A stretch of 64,000 bases of DNA from Paramicrobacterium humi (lineage in GTDB: Bacteria > Actinomycetota > Actinomycetes > Actinomycetales > Microbacteriaceae): positions 930,001 through 994,000 of the forward strand of contig NZ_FNRY01000001.1 of NCBI RefSeq assembly GCF_900105715.1, in the 5' to 3' direction. This document shows, piece by piece, positions 37,203-46,119 of the stretch; position 1 is the stretch's first letter; each line of letters opens with the position of its first letter. The translations under genes and the position numbers were made by a program. Below the pieces are notes generated by a model, which saw nothing but the letters and a program-made list of their open reading frames with translations, was not told the origin of the DNA and did not search any database.

Positions 37203-37766
37203 TCAGGCCGGAACGGGCCGGTATCGCACGGCGACAGCTCCCGACCGGAACTCATGGCGCTCCACGAGCTCAAGCTGGATGCGCTCGCGCAGGCCGGCCA
37301 GCAACGTCGGCCCGTGTCCGGCAAGGATCGGCTGCACGATGAATTCGTACTCGTCGATGAGTCCCAGATCTGCCAACGCCAGGGGCAGCGTCACGCCGCC
37401 CACCCACAAGCCTTCACCTGGCTCCTGCTTGAGCCGCTCAAGCGCGTGCCCTAGGTCGCCGCGCACCAGCTCGGCATTCCAATCGACTCCGCTCAGGGTG
37501 CTCGACACGACGTACTTCTTCGCCTTGTCGATCGCCTCGGCGAACGGAAGCTCCCACTCATCCATCCACTCGGGCCAGGTCCCCGTGGCCGGCTTCCGCC
37601 ACGCCTGCGCCATCATCTCGTACGTCACCCGACCGAAGAGCAGGGCATCAGCCCGTGCCATCTCAGCGGACCAGTAGCGCATCGACTCCTCGTCCGGGGG
37701 AAGCCCTGCCTCGTGATGGCAGCAGCCGTCGAGCGTGACGTTGATCGAGTATCGAAGTGGTCTCAT
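37203..37766 (-). CDS. Dihydrofolate reductase-like (RibD C-terminal) protein
   Basis: A 187-residue protein of the family that includes bacterial DHFR-like and RibD C-terminal reductases. Signs are the N-terminal MRPLRYSINVTLDGC, LLFGRVTYEMMAQAW, KYVVSSTL and the conserved GEGLWVGGVTLPLAL. The reaction is NADPH-dependent reduction of an unknown substrate; folate itself is unlikely. The start is ATG 37766, and an upstream frame of 44 codons is not conserved. Confidence 0.87.
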   Translation of the reverse strand: MRPLRYSINVTLDGCCHHEAGLPPDEESMRYWSAEMARADALLFGRVTYEMMAQAWRKPATGTWPEWMDEWELPFAEAIDKAKKYVVSSTLSGVDWNAELVRGDLGHALERLKQEPGEGLWVGGVTLPLALADLGLIDEYEFIVQPILAGHGPTLLAGLRERIQLELVERHEFRSGAVAVRYRPVPA

Positions 37767-37939
37767 CTCGTGTTCTCCCTCGATGCGGGCCGCGTCGCCC
37801 ATCGATAGGTTCCCACCGGTGATCGCTGCCCGTCTACAAATTGCCCCCTCACAGCGTTGAGATGGAGCATGCTCTCGCCGGAATGCTCCGAAGCACAACC
37901 GGGTTGCACCGAGTGACCCACCGACAGGAGGCTAGTCTC

Positions 37940-38913
37940 GTGCGCGCACTCATCCACCACGCTTTCGGCGACCCCAGCAGCGAACTCCACATCGAGACCG
38001 TCCCCGATCCGGTTCCCGGCCCAGGCCAGGTACTGATTCGGATGTCCGCCTCGCCCATCCACAACCACGATCTGCTCACCGTTGCGGGCGACTACGGCTT
38101 CAAGCCCGAACTGCCGGCCGCGTCTGGGACCGAGGCGACCGGCGTCGTCGAGGCACTGGGCGAGGGAGTCTCTCACCTCGCGATTGGCCAGCGCGTGACC
38201 GGCGGTTCGTTCGGCGCCTGGGCGGAGAAATACGTCGCGAACGCGGCCGGTCTCGTCCCTGTGCCCGATTCACTCGACGACGGGACCGCCGCCCAGCTCA
38301 TCTCAATGCCAGCAAGCGCGCTCGCGCTGCTGAACACGCTGAAGGCGAGCCAGGGCGACTGGATCGCACAGAACGCGGCAGGCGGCGCCGTCGGTCGATT
38401 GGTCGCACAGTTCGCCCGCAGCCGGGACGTGAATGTTCTCGGCCTCGTGCGACGCAGCGCGGGTGTCGAGGAGCTCGCGGAGGCAGGAATCCAGAACATC
38501 GTCGCTACCGACGCGGATGGCTGGCGCGAGCGCGTCACCGAGATCACTGACGGTGCGGCGATCATCGCGGGCGTCGACTCAGTCGGCGGGACCGCGACCG
38601 GCGACATGCTCAGCCTGGTCACCGATGGCGGCCGGCTTGTGCTGTTCGGCGGCATGGCCTCGTGGCGAATGGAGGCCGCGATCGCCGACGTCATCTTCCG
38701 TGGCGTCACGATCGAGGGCTTCTGGGGTGCGAAGGTGATGCCCGCATTGGCTCCCGAGGCGCGCAGTGCCCTGATCGGCGAGGTGATTCAGCGGGCCGTC
38801 GCCGGCGACATCACGCTTCCCGTCGAGGAAGTCTTCCCCTCGAACGGATTGCCGACGCCATCGCCGCCCACAACCGCCCCGGGCGTGCCGGCAAAGTGCT
38901 CCTGCGCGCCTGA
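37940..38913 (+). pseudogene. Zinc-type (MDR) dehydrogenase with one frameshift
   Basis: About 323 residues if read through. GTG at 37940 follows AGGAGG. Frame one gives a quinone oxidoreductase-like MDR protein: SPIHNHDLLTVAGDYG, FKPELPAASGTEATGVV, the Rossmann loop NAAGGAVGRLVAQFA, and EGFWGAKVMP. At about 38841, in TTCCCCTCG, the frame changes. The expected end (PLERIADAIAAHNRPGRAGK, stop at 38913) is in the next frame; adding one C would restore it. Without it the protein ends in unrelated text at 38998. This may be a real pseudogene or a sequencing error in a C-run. Confidence 0.83.
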
Positions 38914-38939
38914 TCCTCTTCTCGCAGGGCGAACGAGAA

Positions 38940-38980
38940 CAGCCCCAGATCCGGAGGTCAAATCTCCTGATCAGGGGCTG
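38940..38980 (+). terminator. Hairpin downstream of the dehydrogenase
   Basis: CAGCCCC pairs with GGGGCTG; GATC with GATC and GGAG with CTCC inside, with single unpaired bases between blocks. It is a long imperfect stem around a short AAAT-type loop. It lies just after the dehydrogenase stop at 38913. It also marks the last base before the accessory region begins. Function as terminator is inferred. Confidence 0.6.
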
Positions 38981-38998
38981 CTTCATTCGCGTGGGTGA

Positions 38999-39343
38999 TT
39001 CCGTAAATCCCGGATGCCGCCTGATTGCTGGACACGTACCGTACAGGAAACTGACCGTTCCACGCTAAGAGCAGACTCATTCCAGCAGCTCAAAGCCTGG
39101 TGCGACGGCTGGCTCCGCGGCGCGGGATTCAGTGCTGGTTTCTGCGGTCTTGAGTCGACCGGCGGTGGGAAGAGAGACTCGCTGCTTCAAGCTTCAGAGT
39201 CAGTCGGCGATTCGACGCAGTCGGGCGAGCCGGGACAGCTAGGCTACGAAAGGTTCGCTCCTATGCACGGCGGTGGGGCACGGTTCCTCGCACTCCCGCC
39301 TCTCGACTCAAGAAGTAGCGGTTCTCGTGAGAGGATGGCTTCG
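38999..39343. other. Gap at the start of the accessory region
   Basis: About 345 bases without a supported gene. Base composition falls here and codon-like periodicity fades. A frame runs through it in continuity with the DUF488 gene, but its residues (many Arg, Gly, Ser) show no conserved text. It probably contains the DUF488 promoter and the junction of the island; no direct repeat, tRNA or integrase was found. Confidence 0.5.
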
Positions 39344-39796
39344 ATGTGGACTGAAACCGGCGGGCTAATTGGCGTTGGCTATGAGGGCTTAGCCGTCGAA
39401 GAACTGTCGGACAGACTCTCGCGATGGGGCGTCACCCTGCTGGTAGACGTTCGCCTCAACGCTATCTCTCGAAAACCCGGTTTCTCGAAGAGCCGACTAG
39501 CCGCTCACCTAGCCGAACACGGGATCGCATACCTCCATCGCCCGGCACTAGGTAACCCAAAGGACAACCGCGCCGGTTATGCATATACCGGCACAAATGA
39601 CGGTAACGCCGCCCGCGCAACTTTCCGGGAGAGGTTGGCTGCCAAGCCAGCCGCGGATGCACTTCACGAACTGGCCGAGCTCGCTGCCCATCAACACGTT
39701 GCAGTCTTCTGTTTTGAGCAATCCGAGCTTCATTGTCATCGGCATGAAGTTCTGCACGAGGCGAATCTCTTGCTCGACGTCGCCCAGACCTGCTAG
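39344..39796 (+). CDS. DUF488 domain protein
   Basis: A 150-residue DUF488 protein. It begins with the conserved GLIGVGYEGLAVEEL, has VDVRLNAISRKPGFSKSRL, and ends with the family's closing pattern VFCFEQSELHCHRHEV (Cys, then Cys-His-Arg), likely the active or metal site. DUF488 proteins are common in defence and mobile islands; no activity is established to my knowledge. The start is ATG 39344, with GAGAGGA 9 bases upstream; the ATG at 39335 is possible. Its stop shares CTAG with the convergent partner gene. Confidence 0.87.
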   Translation: MWTETGGLIGVGYEGLAVEELSDRLSRWGVTLLVDVRLNAISRKPGFSKSRLAAHLAEHGIAYLHRPALGNPKDNRAGYAYTGTNDGNAARATFRERLAAKPAADALHELAELAAHQHVAVFCFEQSELHCHRHEVLHEANLLLDVAQTC

Positions 39797-40608
39797 AGGT
39801 CGAACAGTGGCACATCCATGGCGGTAGTCCGGTCAGGGTAATACACGCCAAGCACACTGAAGTTGTGCCTCTTCCGAGGGTCCTCAAAATTGCCCATGAA
39901 GAAGGACGTCATCTTTCTCGGATTCATCATCTGGTAAACAAACCTCGTCTTGACCGCAGCTCGAAGTTCTTCGTCACTTTTCCCCTTGAGATGTCGCTGT
40001 AGTTCGCTCAGCTCCCAATCCAATATTTGGCCCGTATGCGTGGGACACGGTGGCTCCGAGCATCGGTATCGATAGCTCACTTTGAATCGCGGCGCTACCA
40101 GCTTCGGCGGTACAAGTCTTGAGCCGAACAGGTCGGCACTCGGCATTTCCATTGCGGCCGCAATTTTCTTCGCTTCCGCGGGAGTCCATCCGGGGTGCTT
40201 AGCGAAGTCAAAACGAACGATCTCAGCGATATCCACCATGCCAAGCGAAGGCGCGTTATGTGCCACCGATGCATTCCGTCGCATTTCACAGGTCGAGGTG
40301 CGGGCGACGTGCCGCATGATCGGCTCACGATCCTTCCATTTGTCCTTGTGAGCAACTCTCTCTATTGAATCGATGGTGGGCGAATAACTCTCAGGACGCG
40401 AGTCCTGGTCTCGCCTACGCAATTCGACTCGGACCACGTCGTACTTTTTGAACTGTTGATCCGAACCGAGCCATCTAAATGGGATCGGATAGATTCGAAC
40501 CCAGTCGAAGCGGCCACCGTCGATCCTGATACCTGCAACGCACACAGTGTCGCCGTACTTGAGGGATGGTTGCGGCGAAGTCTTCACCGTGATGAGAACA
40601 TCGGCCAT
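39793..40608 (-). CDS. Conserved protein that travels with DUF488
   Basis: A 271-residue protein. The N-terminus has the pattern DVLITVKTSPQPSLKYGDTV followed by CVAGIRIDGG and WVRIYPIPFRWL; the middle keeps FRVRVE-like and DSRPESYSPTIDSIER text; the end has a CSEPPCPTHTG cluster that may bind metal. I recall proteins of this pattern (KTYP-x-PS start, WxRLYPxxFR) next to DUF488 in many bacteria, without a known function. The ATG at 40608 is preferred; another at 40626 would be leaderless (TACATT 7 bases before). It converges with the DUF488 gene and diverges from dprA-like. Confidence 0.72.
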   Translation of the reverse strand: MADVLITVKTSPQPSLKYGDTVCVAGIRIDGGRFDWVRIYPIPFRWLGSDQQFKKYDVVRVELRRRDQDSRPESYSPTIDSIERVAHKDKWKDREPIMRHVARTSTCEMRRNASVAHNAPSLGMVDIAEIVRFDFAKHPGWTPAEAKKIAAAMEMPSADLFGSRLVPPKLVAPRFKVSYRYRCSEPPCPTHTGQILDWELSELQRHLKGKSDEELRAAVKTRFVYQMMNPRKMTSFFMGNFEDPRKRHNFSVLGVYYPDRTTAMDVPLFDL

Positions 40609-40774
40609 CTCGCTACTTACGCGCATAAATACGAATGTAGTTCTGGCAAGTGAAGCAGACCTGCCCCAGTTGAGGCCACGCGATAGTCGTCGAGCGGCGC
40701 CGCGCTTCGCTCTGACGTGCCTTCCCATCAGAGAGGAAAGGGCAAATGTCGGGACCTCGGACTAGTCTGGGCGT

Positions 40775-41680
40775 ATGGAACGGCCATTGGAAGACTTGGC
40801 ATTGTTCGCGATGGCAACCACTCCCCGATTCTCGTGGGCCAAGACTCGGCTGCGTATTGAGGAGTTCGGTTCTGCTGAGGCAGTACTTAGGTTGAAGTTC
40901 TCCAACGAGCTACTCGATGACGGATTCGATCAGGAAATCCGAACCGCCAGCCAAGCAATAGACAGCTATGAAGCGCAGGGTTTCCATCTCTCGACAATAA
41001 GAGGTGATGGATACCCCCGCCAGCTACGCACGGTGCACGACGCCCCGCCCGTTTTATGGTGGCAAGGTTTTCATGACGTCGGCGACGAAGACTCAGTAGC
41101 CATCGTGGGTACTCGGGCGCCCGATGAGTGGGGTAAGGAATTTGCCCGTAGTCTTGCGCGACTCCTCGCAATTCAGGGAGTGCCGGTCGTTAGCGGTCTT
41201 GCTCGAGGAATCGACGGCGTGGCGATGCGCGCCTCCCTCGAGGCCGGTGGACGCACCATCGGCGTGATTGGCGCTGGTCTCGGCGTCTACTACCCGCCCG
41301 AGCACCGTGATCTTCAGGACGAGGTCGCGAACAGCCTCCTCCTCTCCCAGTTTGCCCCTGGAACAGCCGTATCGAAGCCGAAGTTCCCAATGCGCAACAT
41401 CACGATGTCCGGGTTTGCGTCTCTGACTGTGATCGTCCAAGCTGGAGAGACGTCGGGAACTATGCATCAGGCCAAGGCCGCGGTGAAACACGGGCGCCCA
41501 GTCATCATTACGAGCCAAGTGCTGCGCTCAGCCGGCTGGGCACGTGACCTTAAGCGCGAAGGCTACGAAGTGACTGTCGTCGACACGCCGCGGGAGGCGT
41601 TCACTGCTGTGCAGGAAATCCACCGGAGCCGCAGGGCCGCAGCGGGCGACTGGGGGTTCGGCACCCTCCTCCGCGCTTGA
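40775..41680 (+). CDS. DprA/SMF-family Rossmann protein, defence-type
   Basis: A 301-residue protein. A helical N-terminal part precedes the DprA Rossmann core: VAIVGTRAPDEWGKEFARSLA, PVVSGLARGIDGVAMRASLEA, IGVIGAGLGVYYPPEH, then SGFASLTVIVQAGETSGTMHQA. It lacks the C-terminal winged helix of competence DprA. In competence, DprA loads RecA; short forms linked to phosphoribosyltransferases are suspected in nucleotide-based defence. TAGTCT at 40763 is 6 bases before the ATG, so the gene may be leaderless. Its stop overlaps the next gene as TTGA. Confidence 0.87.
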   Translation: MERPLEDLALFAMATTPRFSWAKTRLRIEEFGSAEAVLRLKFSNELLDDGFDQEIRTASQAIDSYEAQGFHLSTIRGDGYPRQLRTVHDAPPVLWWQGFHDVGDEDSVAIVGTRAPDEWGKEFARSLARLLAIQGVPVVSGLARGIDGVAMRASLEAGGRTIGVIGAGLGVYYPPEHRDLQDEVANSLLLSQFAPGTAVSKPKFPMRNITMSGFASLTVIVQAGETSGTMHQAKAAVKHGRPVIITSQVLRSAGWARDLKREGYEVTVVDTPREAFTAVQEIHRSRRAAAGDWGFGTLLRA

Positions 41681-42489
41681 GCCAGCCGGCCGCCGAGGAT
41701 CTTGAGCGCCAGATCCGCGGTACCTACGTCAACCCGCCGTCGGCTACGGCGGGCCTTTGCTCGGTATGCACTGCCCCAACGAGTGGACCGCTTTACACGA
41801 TGTGTGTTCCATGCGAAAACCATTCCAGATGGGGCGGTCAATTGTCGCGCGGCGTAGTGATGCTCAGTTGGGCACCGATGGCGCAAATAGAGAATTACTC
41901 GGGTCAAGGCTACTCGGACCTTCTCCATTACAAGCGGCCTGACGGCACACCAATGCAGCAGGCCCGGCTTCGCTCTCTCATGTGGCTGGCCTTTACGAAA
42001 CACGCCGAATGCATAATTCCGGACCATACCGAGCGGTCATTCGCAATAGCAGCTGTTCCCAGTACGAGTGGGCTCCGCGACGGCCCACATCCCTTTACAA
42101 CGAACTTCCTGTCGATGTTCGCCAATTCAATTCCGCGGGTTACACCTCGGTACGTTGGGCGATCCGATAACGAACGAAACGAGCGTAGGCGGTTAGACCC
42201 TGCCAACTGGCACATCGATACAGAGGAATTAGGTGAGATCAAGCGCGTGCTTATCCTCGACGATACGTGGGTCAGTGGGGGGCATGTTCAGTCGGTCGCT
42301 GCCGCGTTCGAGCTTGCGGGGATCGCAACGCGTGCTGTTGTACTGGGCCGTGCCCTGGACCCAAGCCGATCTGACCACGGTACGTTTCTGCGATGCCATC
42401 AAGCCTCGCCCTTTGATAGCAATATCTGTCCGGTCCATCGAGCCCGACGAGACAGCATAAGCGGATGCCAGAAGCCGCCGCCAGCATAG
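41677..42489 (+). CDS. ComF-like phosphoribosyltransferase with zinc ribbon
   Basis: A 270-residue protein starting at TTG 41677, inside the stop of the DprA-like gene, so it is translationally coupled. Near residue 25 there are four cysteines in CSVC and CVPC pairs, as in the ribbon of ComF. The PRPP-binding loop reads RVLILDDTWVSGGHVQS (about 200-215), with the acidic pair kept and SGGH in place of TTGAT. ComF-DprA pairing recalls the competence set but without other com genes. Substrate unknown; a role in nucleotide or DNA-end chemistry is inferred. Confidence 0.8.
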   Translation: MSQPAAEDLERQIRGTYVNPPSATAGLCSVCTAPTSGPLYTMCVPCENHSRWGGQLSRGVVMLSWAPMAQIENYSGQGYSDLLHYKRPDGTPMQQARLRSLMWLAFTKHAECIIPDHTERSFAIAAVPSTSGLRDGPHPFTTNFLSMFANSIPRVTPRYVGRSDNERNERRRLDPANWHIDTEELGEIKRVLILDDTWVSGGHVQSVAAAFELAGIATRAVVLGRALDPSRSDHGTFLRCHQASPFDSNICPVHRARRDSISGCQKPPPA

Positions 42490-42649
42490 ATACACCAATC
42501 CACGCTCCTGCTTGTGTCTACGTGCTCCGCGATCGTGTATGACCGAACATGCCCTACACACGCTCGATCGCTCAACACTCACCAGAACATACTTTCCGCC
42601 CGCGCTCCATCTCCGCGGACGCCGACGAAGACTGCTCGCAGCAGCGAAG

Positions 42650-44236
42650 CTATGCACACTTGAAACCCAGTTCTCGGTGCAGTTCGCGCCGGTCTCCGTC
42701 GAATCCGTGCCCAAAGGCAAGCAGATCGAACCGAGAACACAGCTTAGCCAAGGGTGTTTGTATGGTCGTCTTGCCAACGAGTTCGGGACGTAGGTATTCA
42801 CGTAGGACAAGAACATCTTCCAGTTCGTACCGACAACCGACGCCGAGATTTGTCGCGAGATCCGGGTAGGAGGCGAGCAGCTCTGAGAAACGGAGCTGAT
42901 CCCACTCCGGCGGCCGGCGCCCAGGATATGGAGTCAATGCAGTTTCTCCTTCAAGCAAGGCTCGCGCCCGCCTGGGCAGCGCCGAAAGGTCAACGGTGTC
43001 CCCGGCTCGCTCGGCGAGAAACAAGGGATACCAAATTGGAGCAAACTTTGCCACTCGGAATACCGACGGCAGCAACTCATTCATCATGTTCGGAACATTA
43101 TGGTCTGTTGCGCCCACAAGCATGTCGAGAAAGAACTCTGTGCGAGTGAACGCCGAGTATCCCTTGAGCCCCAGGCGCTCCATGGTCCCGACTCCGACGA
43201 CGACTTCAACCTCGTCTTCGCGAGCTTCTTCGAAGGGGAGGACATACACGCGTCCCGTCGGCTCACTCGAGTACGCCAGCTGGTACACACTTTCGCTCAA
43301 CTGCCGCAACAGACGAACTGGAAAATGCTGCGGGAGCTCTGCCAGGACATCATAGAGAGATCCATAGTCTTCAATGATCAGTTCTTGGACGCGAAAACTG
43401 TGTTCCTCAACGGTAATCGTCGAGTCCCGGAGGCCTTCCGCACGATCGATTTTCGGACGGTTAACGAAGATGAGACGCCGATTGAGCGTATCCAGCTGTT
43501 CCTCCGTCAAGCACTCGACGAGGTTGCCCAGAAGCTTTTGGATGTGAGAGTCCGTAAGGCTGTAGCCCAGAAAGATCACTGGATGCTCGACAAAGAGCGT
43601 GAGTACCTTTGCGATAAGGTATGGGTTGCGGGCCCAGTACTCCTTGTAGTCCTCATCTGTCAAAACCATTGATGTCGGATCCCCGGCCGATCCATGTATT
43701 TTGTAAATCTCGCCCACAGCTTGGGTCGCAGAGAATAGTACCGACTGCTGTCCCACATAAAGCTCTAAGTCAGGGAGAGCATCTTCAAGGATCGAGTCAT
43801 AGTTGGTCGTAATTACTGCGTGAGTCCGTACAGCAGAGAGCTTTTCCATCTCCTCAGCTATCGTCTCGTCATTAGTAATCGAGAGACCCTGGAGGTATTG
43901 GGCAAGCTCGATCTTCAATGGATCGCCCGTGTTGCGCACAAGCTTTTCGTACTTGTCGCGACTAGCCACATACTCCGGATCGTCGAACCATTCTCGGTAA
44001 AAATCCTCGGCAATCCGCGACGCGATGCGCGGAAGCCGCAGATTAGAGGGACCGTCGGCGGCTAGTCCCTCGTAGTAGCTCAGCGACCGATGAACCAGGG
44101 TCGCAGCGTACTCGAGTAAACCTGCCCAAGTGGGAGAACCGAGGTACCGCTGAGATAGCCCGGAGCCAACAAAGAGAACCGGTAACGTATTTGAACTGGA
44201 GAGCAGAGATTTGATCTCCTTCAAGGCCTCCACCAT
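42650..44236 (-). CDS. SIR2-domain protein, probable antiphage effector
   Basis: A 528-residue protein. The SIR2 NAD-binding domain occupies about 15-260: LPVLFVGSGLSQRY for the GxGxS-like loop, VITTNYDSILEDALP with the conserved Asn-Tyr-Asp, EIYKIHGSAGDPTSM with the catalytic His, and FLGYSLTDSHIQ. The following 270 residues match no domain I know. SIR2 effectors of defence systems (Thoeris, DSR, AVAST types) deplete NAD+; here that is inferred. ATG 44236 has GAGGGG upstream and is preferred over GTG 44338. ApeA lies directly upstream on the same strand. Confidence 0.86.
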   Translation of the reverse strand: MVEALKEIKSLLSSSNTLPVLFVGSGLSQRYLGSPTWAGLLEYAATLVHRSLSYYEGLAADGPSNLRLPRIASRIAEDFYREWFDDPEYVASRDKYEKLVRNTGDPLKIELAQYLQGLSITNDETIAEEMEKLSAVRTHAVITTNYDSILEDALPDLELYVGQQSVLFSATQAVGEIYKIHGSAGDPTSMVLTDEDYKEYWARNPYLIAKVLTLFVEHPVIFLGYSLTDSHIQKLLGNLVECLTEEQLDTLNRRLIFVNRPKIDRAEGLRDSTITVEEHSFRVQELIIEDYGSLYDVLAELPQHFPVRLLRQLSESVYQLAYSSEPTGRVYVLPFEEAREDEVEVVVGVGTMERLGLKGYSAFTRTEFFLDMLVGATDHNVPNMMNELLPSVFRVAKFAPIWYPLFLAERAGDTVDLSALPRRARALLEGETALTPYPGRRPPEWDQLRFSELLASYPDLATNLGVGCRYELEDVLVLREYLRPELVGKTTIQTPLAKLCSRFDLLAFGHGFDGDRRELHRELGFKCA

Positions 44237-44403
44237 CAACCCCTCATTCGTCGTCGCAAGAACCTGCTCGCTTGAGCTCAAGAAAACGAGGCTCCTCGCT
44301 ACGTCAATGCTAGGCCTCCCCCAGAATCTCTCAGCCACCCATAAAGAGCGCCTTGTCCGCTGATAACCCCCAATTATGTTGCCAGTTTTGCCCCGTTTCT
44401 CCG

Positions 44404-45915
44404 TCAGCGTGCCACGGTTAGCACGCTAGTAGCGGCCCGCTGCTGCACCGTGGCAGGGAGACCGAGCTCGGACATCAGTATGAGGGCGATGAGTCCGGAG
44501 GTCGCCCAGGCGAGTTCAAAGATGTTCGGATCCCCGTTCTCGTCTCCGCTGTGAGCGAGCCCGTTCCGAGCGCGGACGAGCCGGCCAGCCCATTCTTCGA
44601 CGTCGGGAACGAGTGCCTCGCGAGCCTTCTGGTCGGGTATGGAAGCGAGTGCTCGAAGGCGTTCCCTCAGGCTTGGGGCGTTGCGAAGAGCGCGCTTCAC
44701 CCAGGCTTTGTCGTCCTCGTCCGGAATAGCGGCGAGCACATCATCACGGAGCTTGGCGAAATGCTCCTTCGTCATGTCCGTGATATTTCCGCGAAGGGAG
44801 CCATGCAGCGCTTCGGCGGCGATCACGGACATCAGCAGTCGTGTTTCGGTGAATCCAGGGTTCGAATAGCTCATGCCGAAGTAGACATTGCACGCGGCCG
44901 GCGCTGCGTCGCGGATGCGCATCCACTCAGTCAAGAGCCGGTCGAACGCGAGGTCGTCGCAGGTGAATCGGAAGTCGTGCTCCGATACGCCGGGGGCGGC
45001 CGGTTCAGCAGTATGTACACGGCGCCCGTAGGACTCGACCTCGATGGGGTAGCTGCGCGTCGATCCATCAGCCATGCGGTGTTCACGTTCCCGAACATGG
45101 CTGAGTGTCGCGCCGATGAGGCCGGACGGTTTCCCGGACGCGAGGGTTACGAGGTCCATGATTCGAAGGATCATCTCATCGAACCCAGTCGCGGTCGTGG
45201 ATGAATCGGGAGTGAGGAAGAGATACGCCGTGATGTCGCTGGCGACGGTTTCGCGCTCCCGGGTTCGCGTCATTTGAAAGTGCTGTGCGTGTGCGCGAGC
45301 TTCGATCCTCCACCCGTCTACCGTGACTGTCCGCGGTTCAGCGGGCCGCACGGATGCCTCATGGCTTCCATTACCAAGATCCGAAGATCGCATGGATGTC
45401 GGAAGAGCTAGCCAGGTGGCCAAATTCTCGATTTGGATGCGGGCCGAGCGAAAGACCGGTTCGTCGTCAGTGATGTGGGCGCCCACGAGCGCTTGGTGTA
45501 CATGCATGCGCTGGAACGTCGGACGCGAGAAGAAGCCACCGCGGCTGGCCAGCTCGAAGCACTCCAGCAGCGTAATCGGTGTCCCCTCGGCCTCCCCGAG
45601 CAGCACCGGCACGTCCCGATGCCGCTCGCTGGCCACGACTGGGCCAGGCCGGGCGGCTCTGTTCGTCAAGTCGAAGCCGCCGATGAGCTCGAGGTGTGTC
45701 GAACCGTTGGCTTCGACACTTAACCGACCGGGGACACGGTCGTCCGGGGCATCTGGTAACCACCAGTAGCCATGCCACTCGTTCAACTCGCCCTCGCCGT
45801 CCATGAACTTCAGTATGCACAACACGAGCCTGTCGAGGTGTTCCGTCCCCCTCCGGGAGCTGACGAGAGCATCCGAACAGGCGAACGAGAGCCCGAAGTA
45901 GTCGGGCCCGGTCAT
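44404..45915 (-). CDS. apeA: ApeA-like HEPN abortive-infection RNase
   Basis: A 503-residue protein. The N-terminal half resembles the ApeA N-terminal domain (WHGYWWLPDAPDDRVPGRLS, then LIGGFD). The C-terminal part is a HEPN domain whose active motif R-x4-H is at about residues 450-455 (RNGLAH). ApeA is a single-gene phage defence that acts through its HEPN nuclease, probably on RNA. The ATG at 45915 has no clear ribosome site; one at 45804 would still keep the N-terminal domain. It stands beside the SIR2 gene in the same direction, with a 168-base gap. Confidence 0.82.
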   Translation of the reverse strand: MTGPDYFGLSFACSDALVSSRRGTEHLDRLVLCILKFMDGEGELNEWHGYWWLPDAPDDRVPGRLSVEANGSTHLELIGGFDLTNRAARPGPVVASERHRDVPVLLGEAEGTPITLLECFELASRGGFFSRPTFQRMHVHQALVGAHITDDEPVFRSARIQIENLATWLALPTSMRSSDLGNGSHEASVRPAEPRTVTVDGWRIEARAHAQHFQMTRTRERETVASDITAYLFLTPDSSTTATGFDEMILRIMDLVTLASGKPSGLIGATLSHVREREHRMADGSTRSYPIEVESYGRRVHTAEPAAPGVSEHDFRFTCDDLAFDRLLTEWMRIRDAAPAACNVYFGMSYSNPGFTETRLLMSVIAAEALHGSLRGNITDMTKEHFAKLRDDVLAAIPDEDDKAWVKRALRNAPSLRERLRALASIPDQKAREALVPDVEEWAGRLVRARNGLAHSGDENGDPNIFELAWATSGLIALILMSELGLPATVQQRAATSVLTVAR

Positions 45916-46119
45916 AAGGAGTGCATGGGAAGGCGTCGTTGATGCAAGAGACTGCGAATTTCGCAGTCGACGGATTGGTGGCCCCTGACGCTTTGCGACG
46001 AATACGATCTGCGTTCAGGGTTCTATGCGGGCTGTCATCCACCGGGTGTCGAGCACGGAGAATGATGCGCGACATGGCCGTCAGATCTGCACTGCTGCTG
46101 CTCCAGCGTTCGCCCAGGA

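Noticed and set aside
40775-42489. DprA/ComF pair as part of a competence locus
   Set aside because: No comEA, comEC or pilus genes, DprA lacks the winged helix, and neighbours are defence genes.
44861-44875. GGTTCGAAT-like text considered as a tRNA T-arm
   Set aside because: It lies inside apeA and no acceptor or anticodon arms can be built around it.
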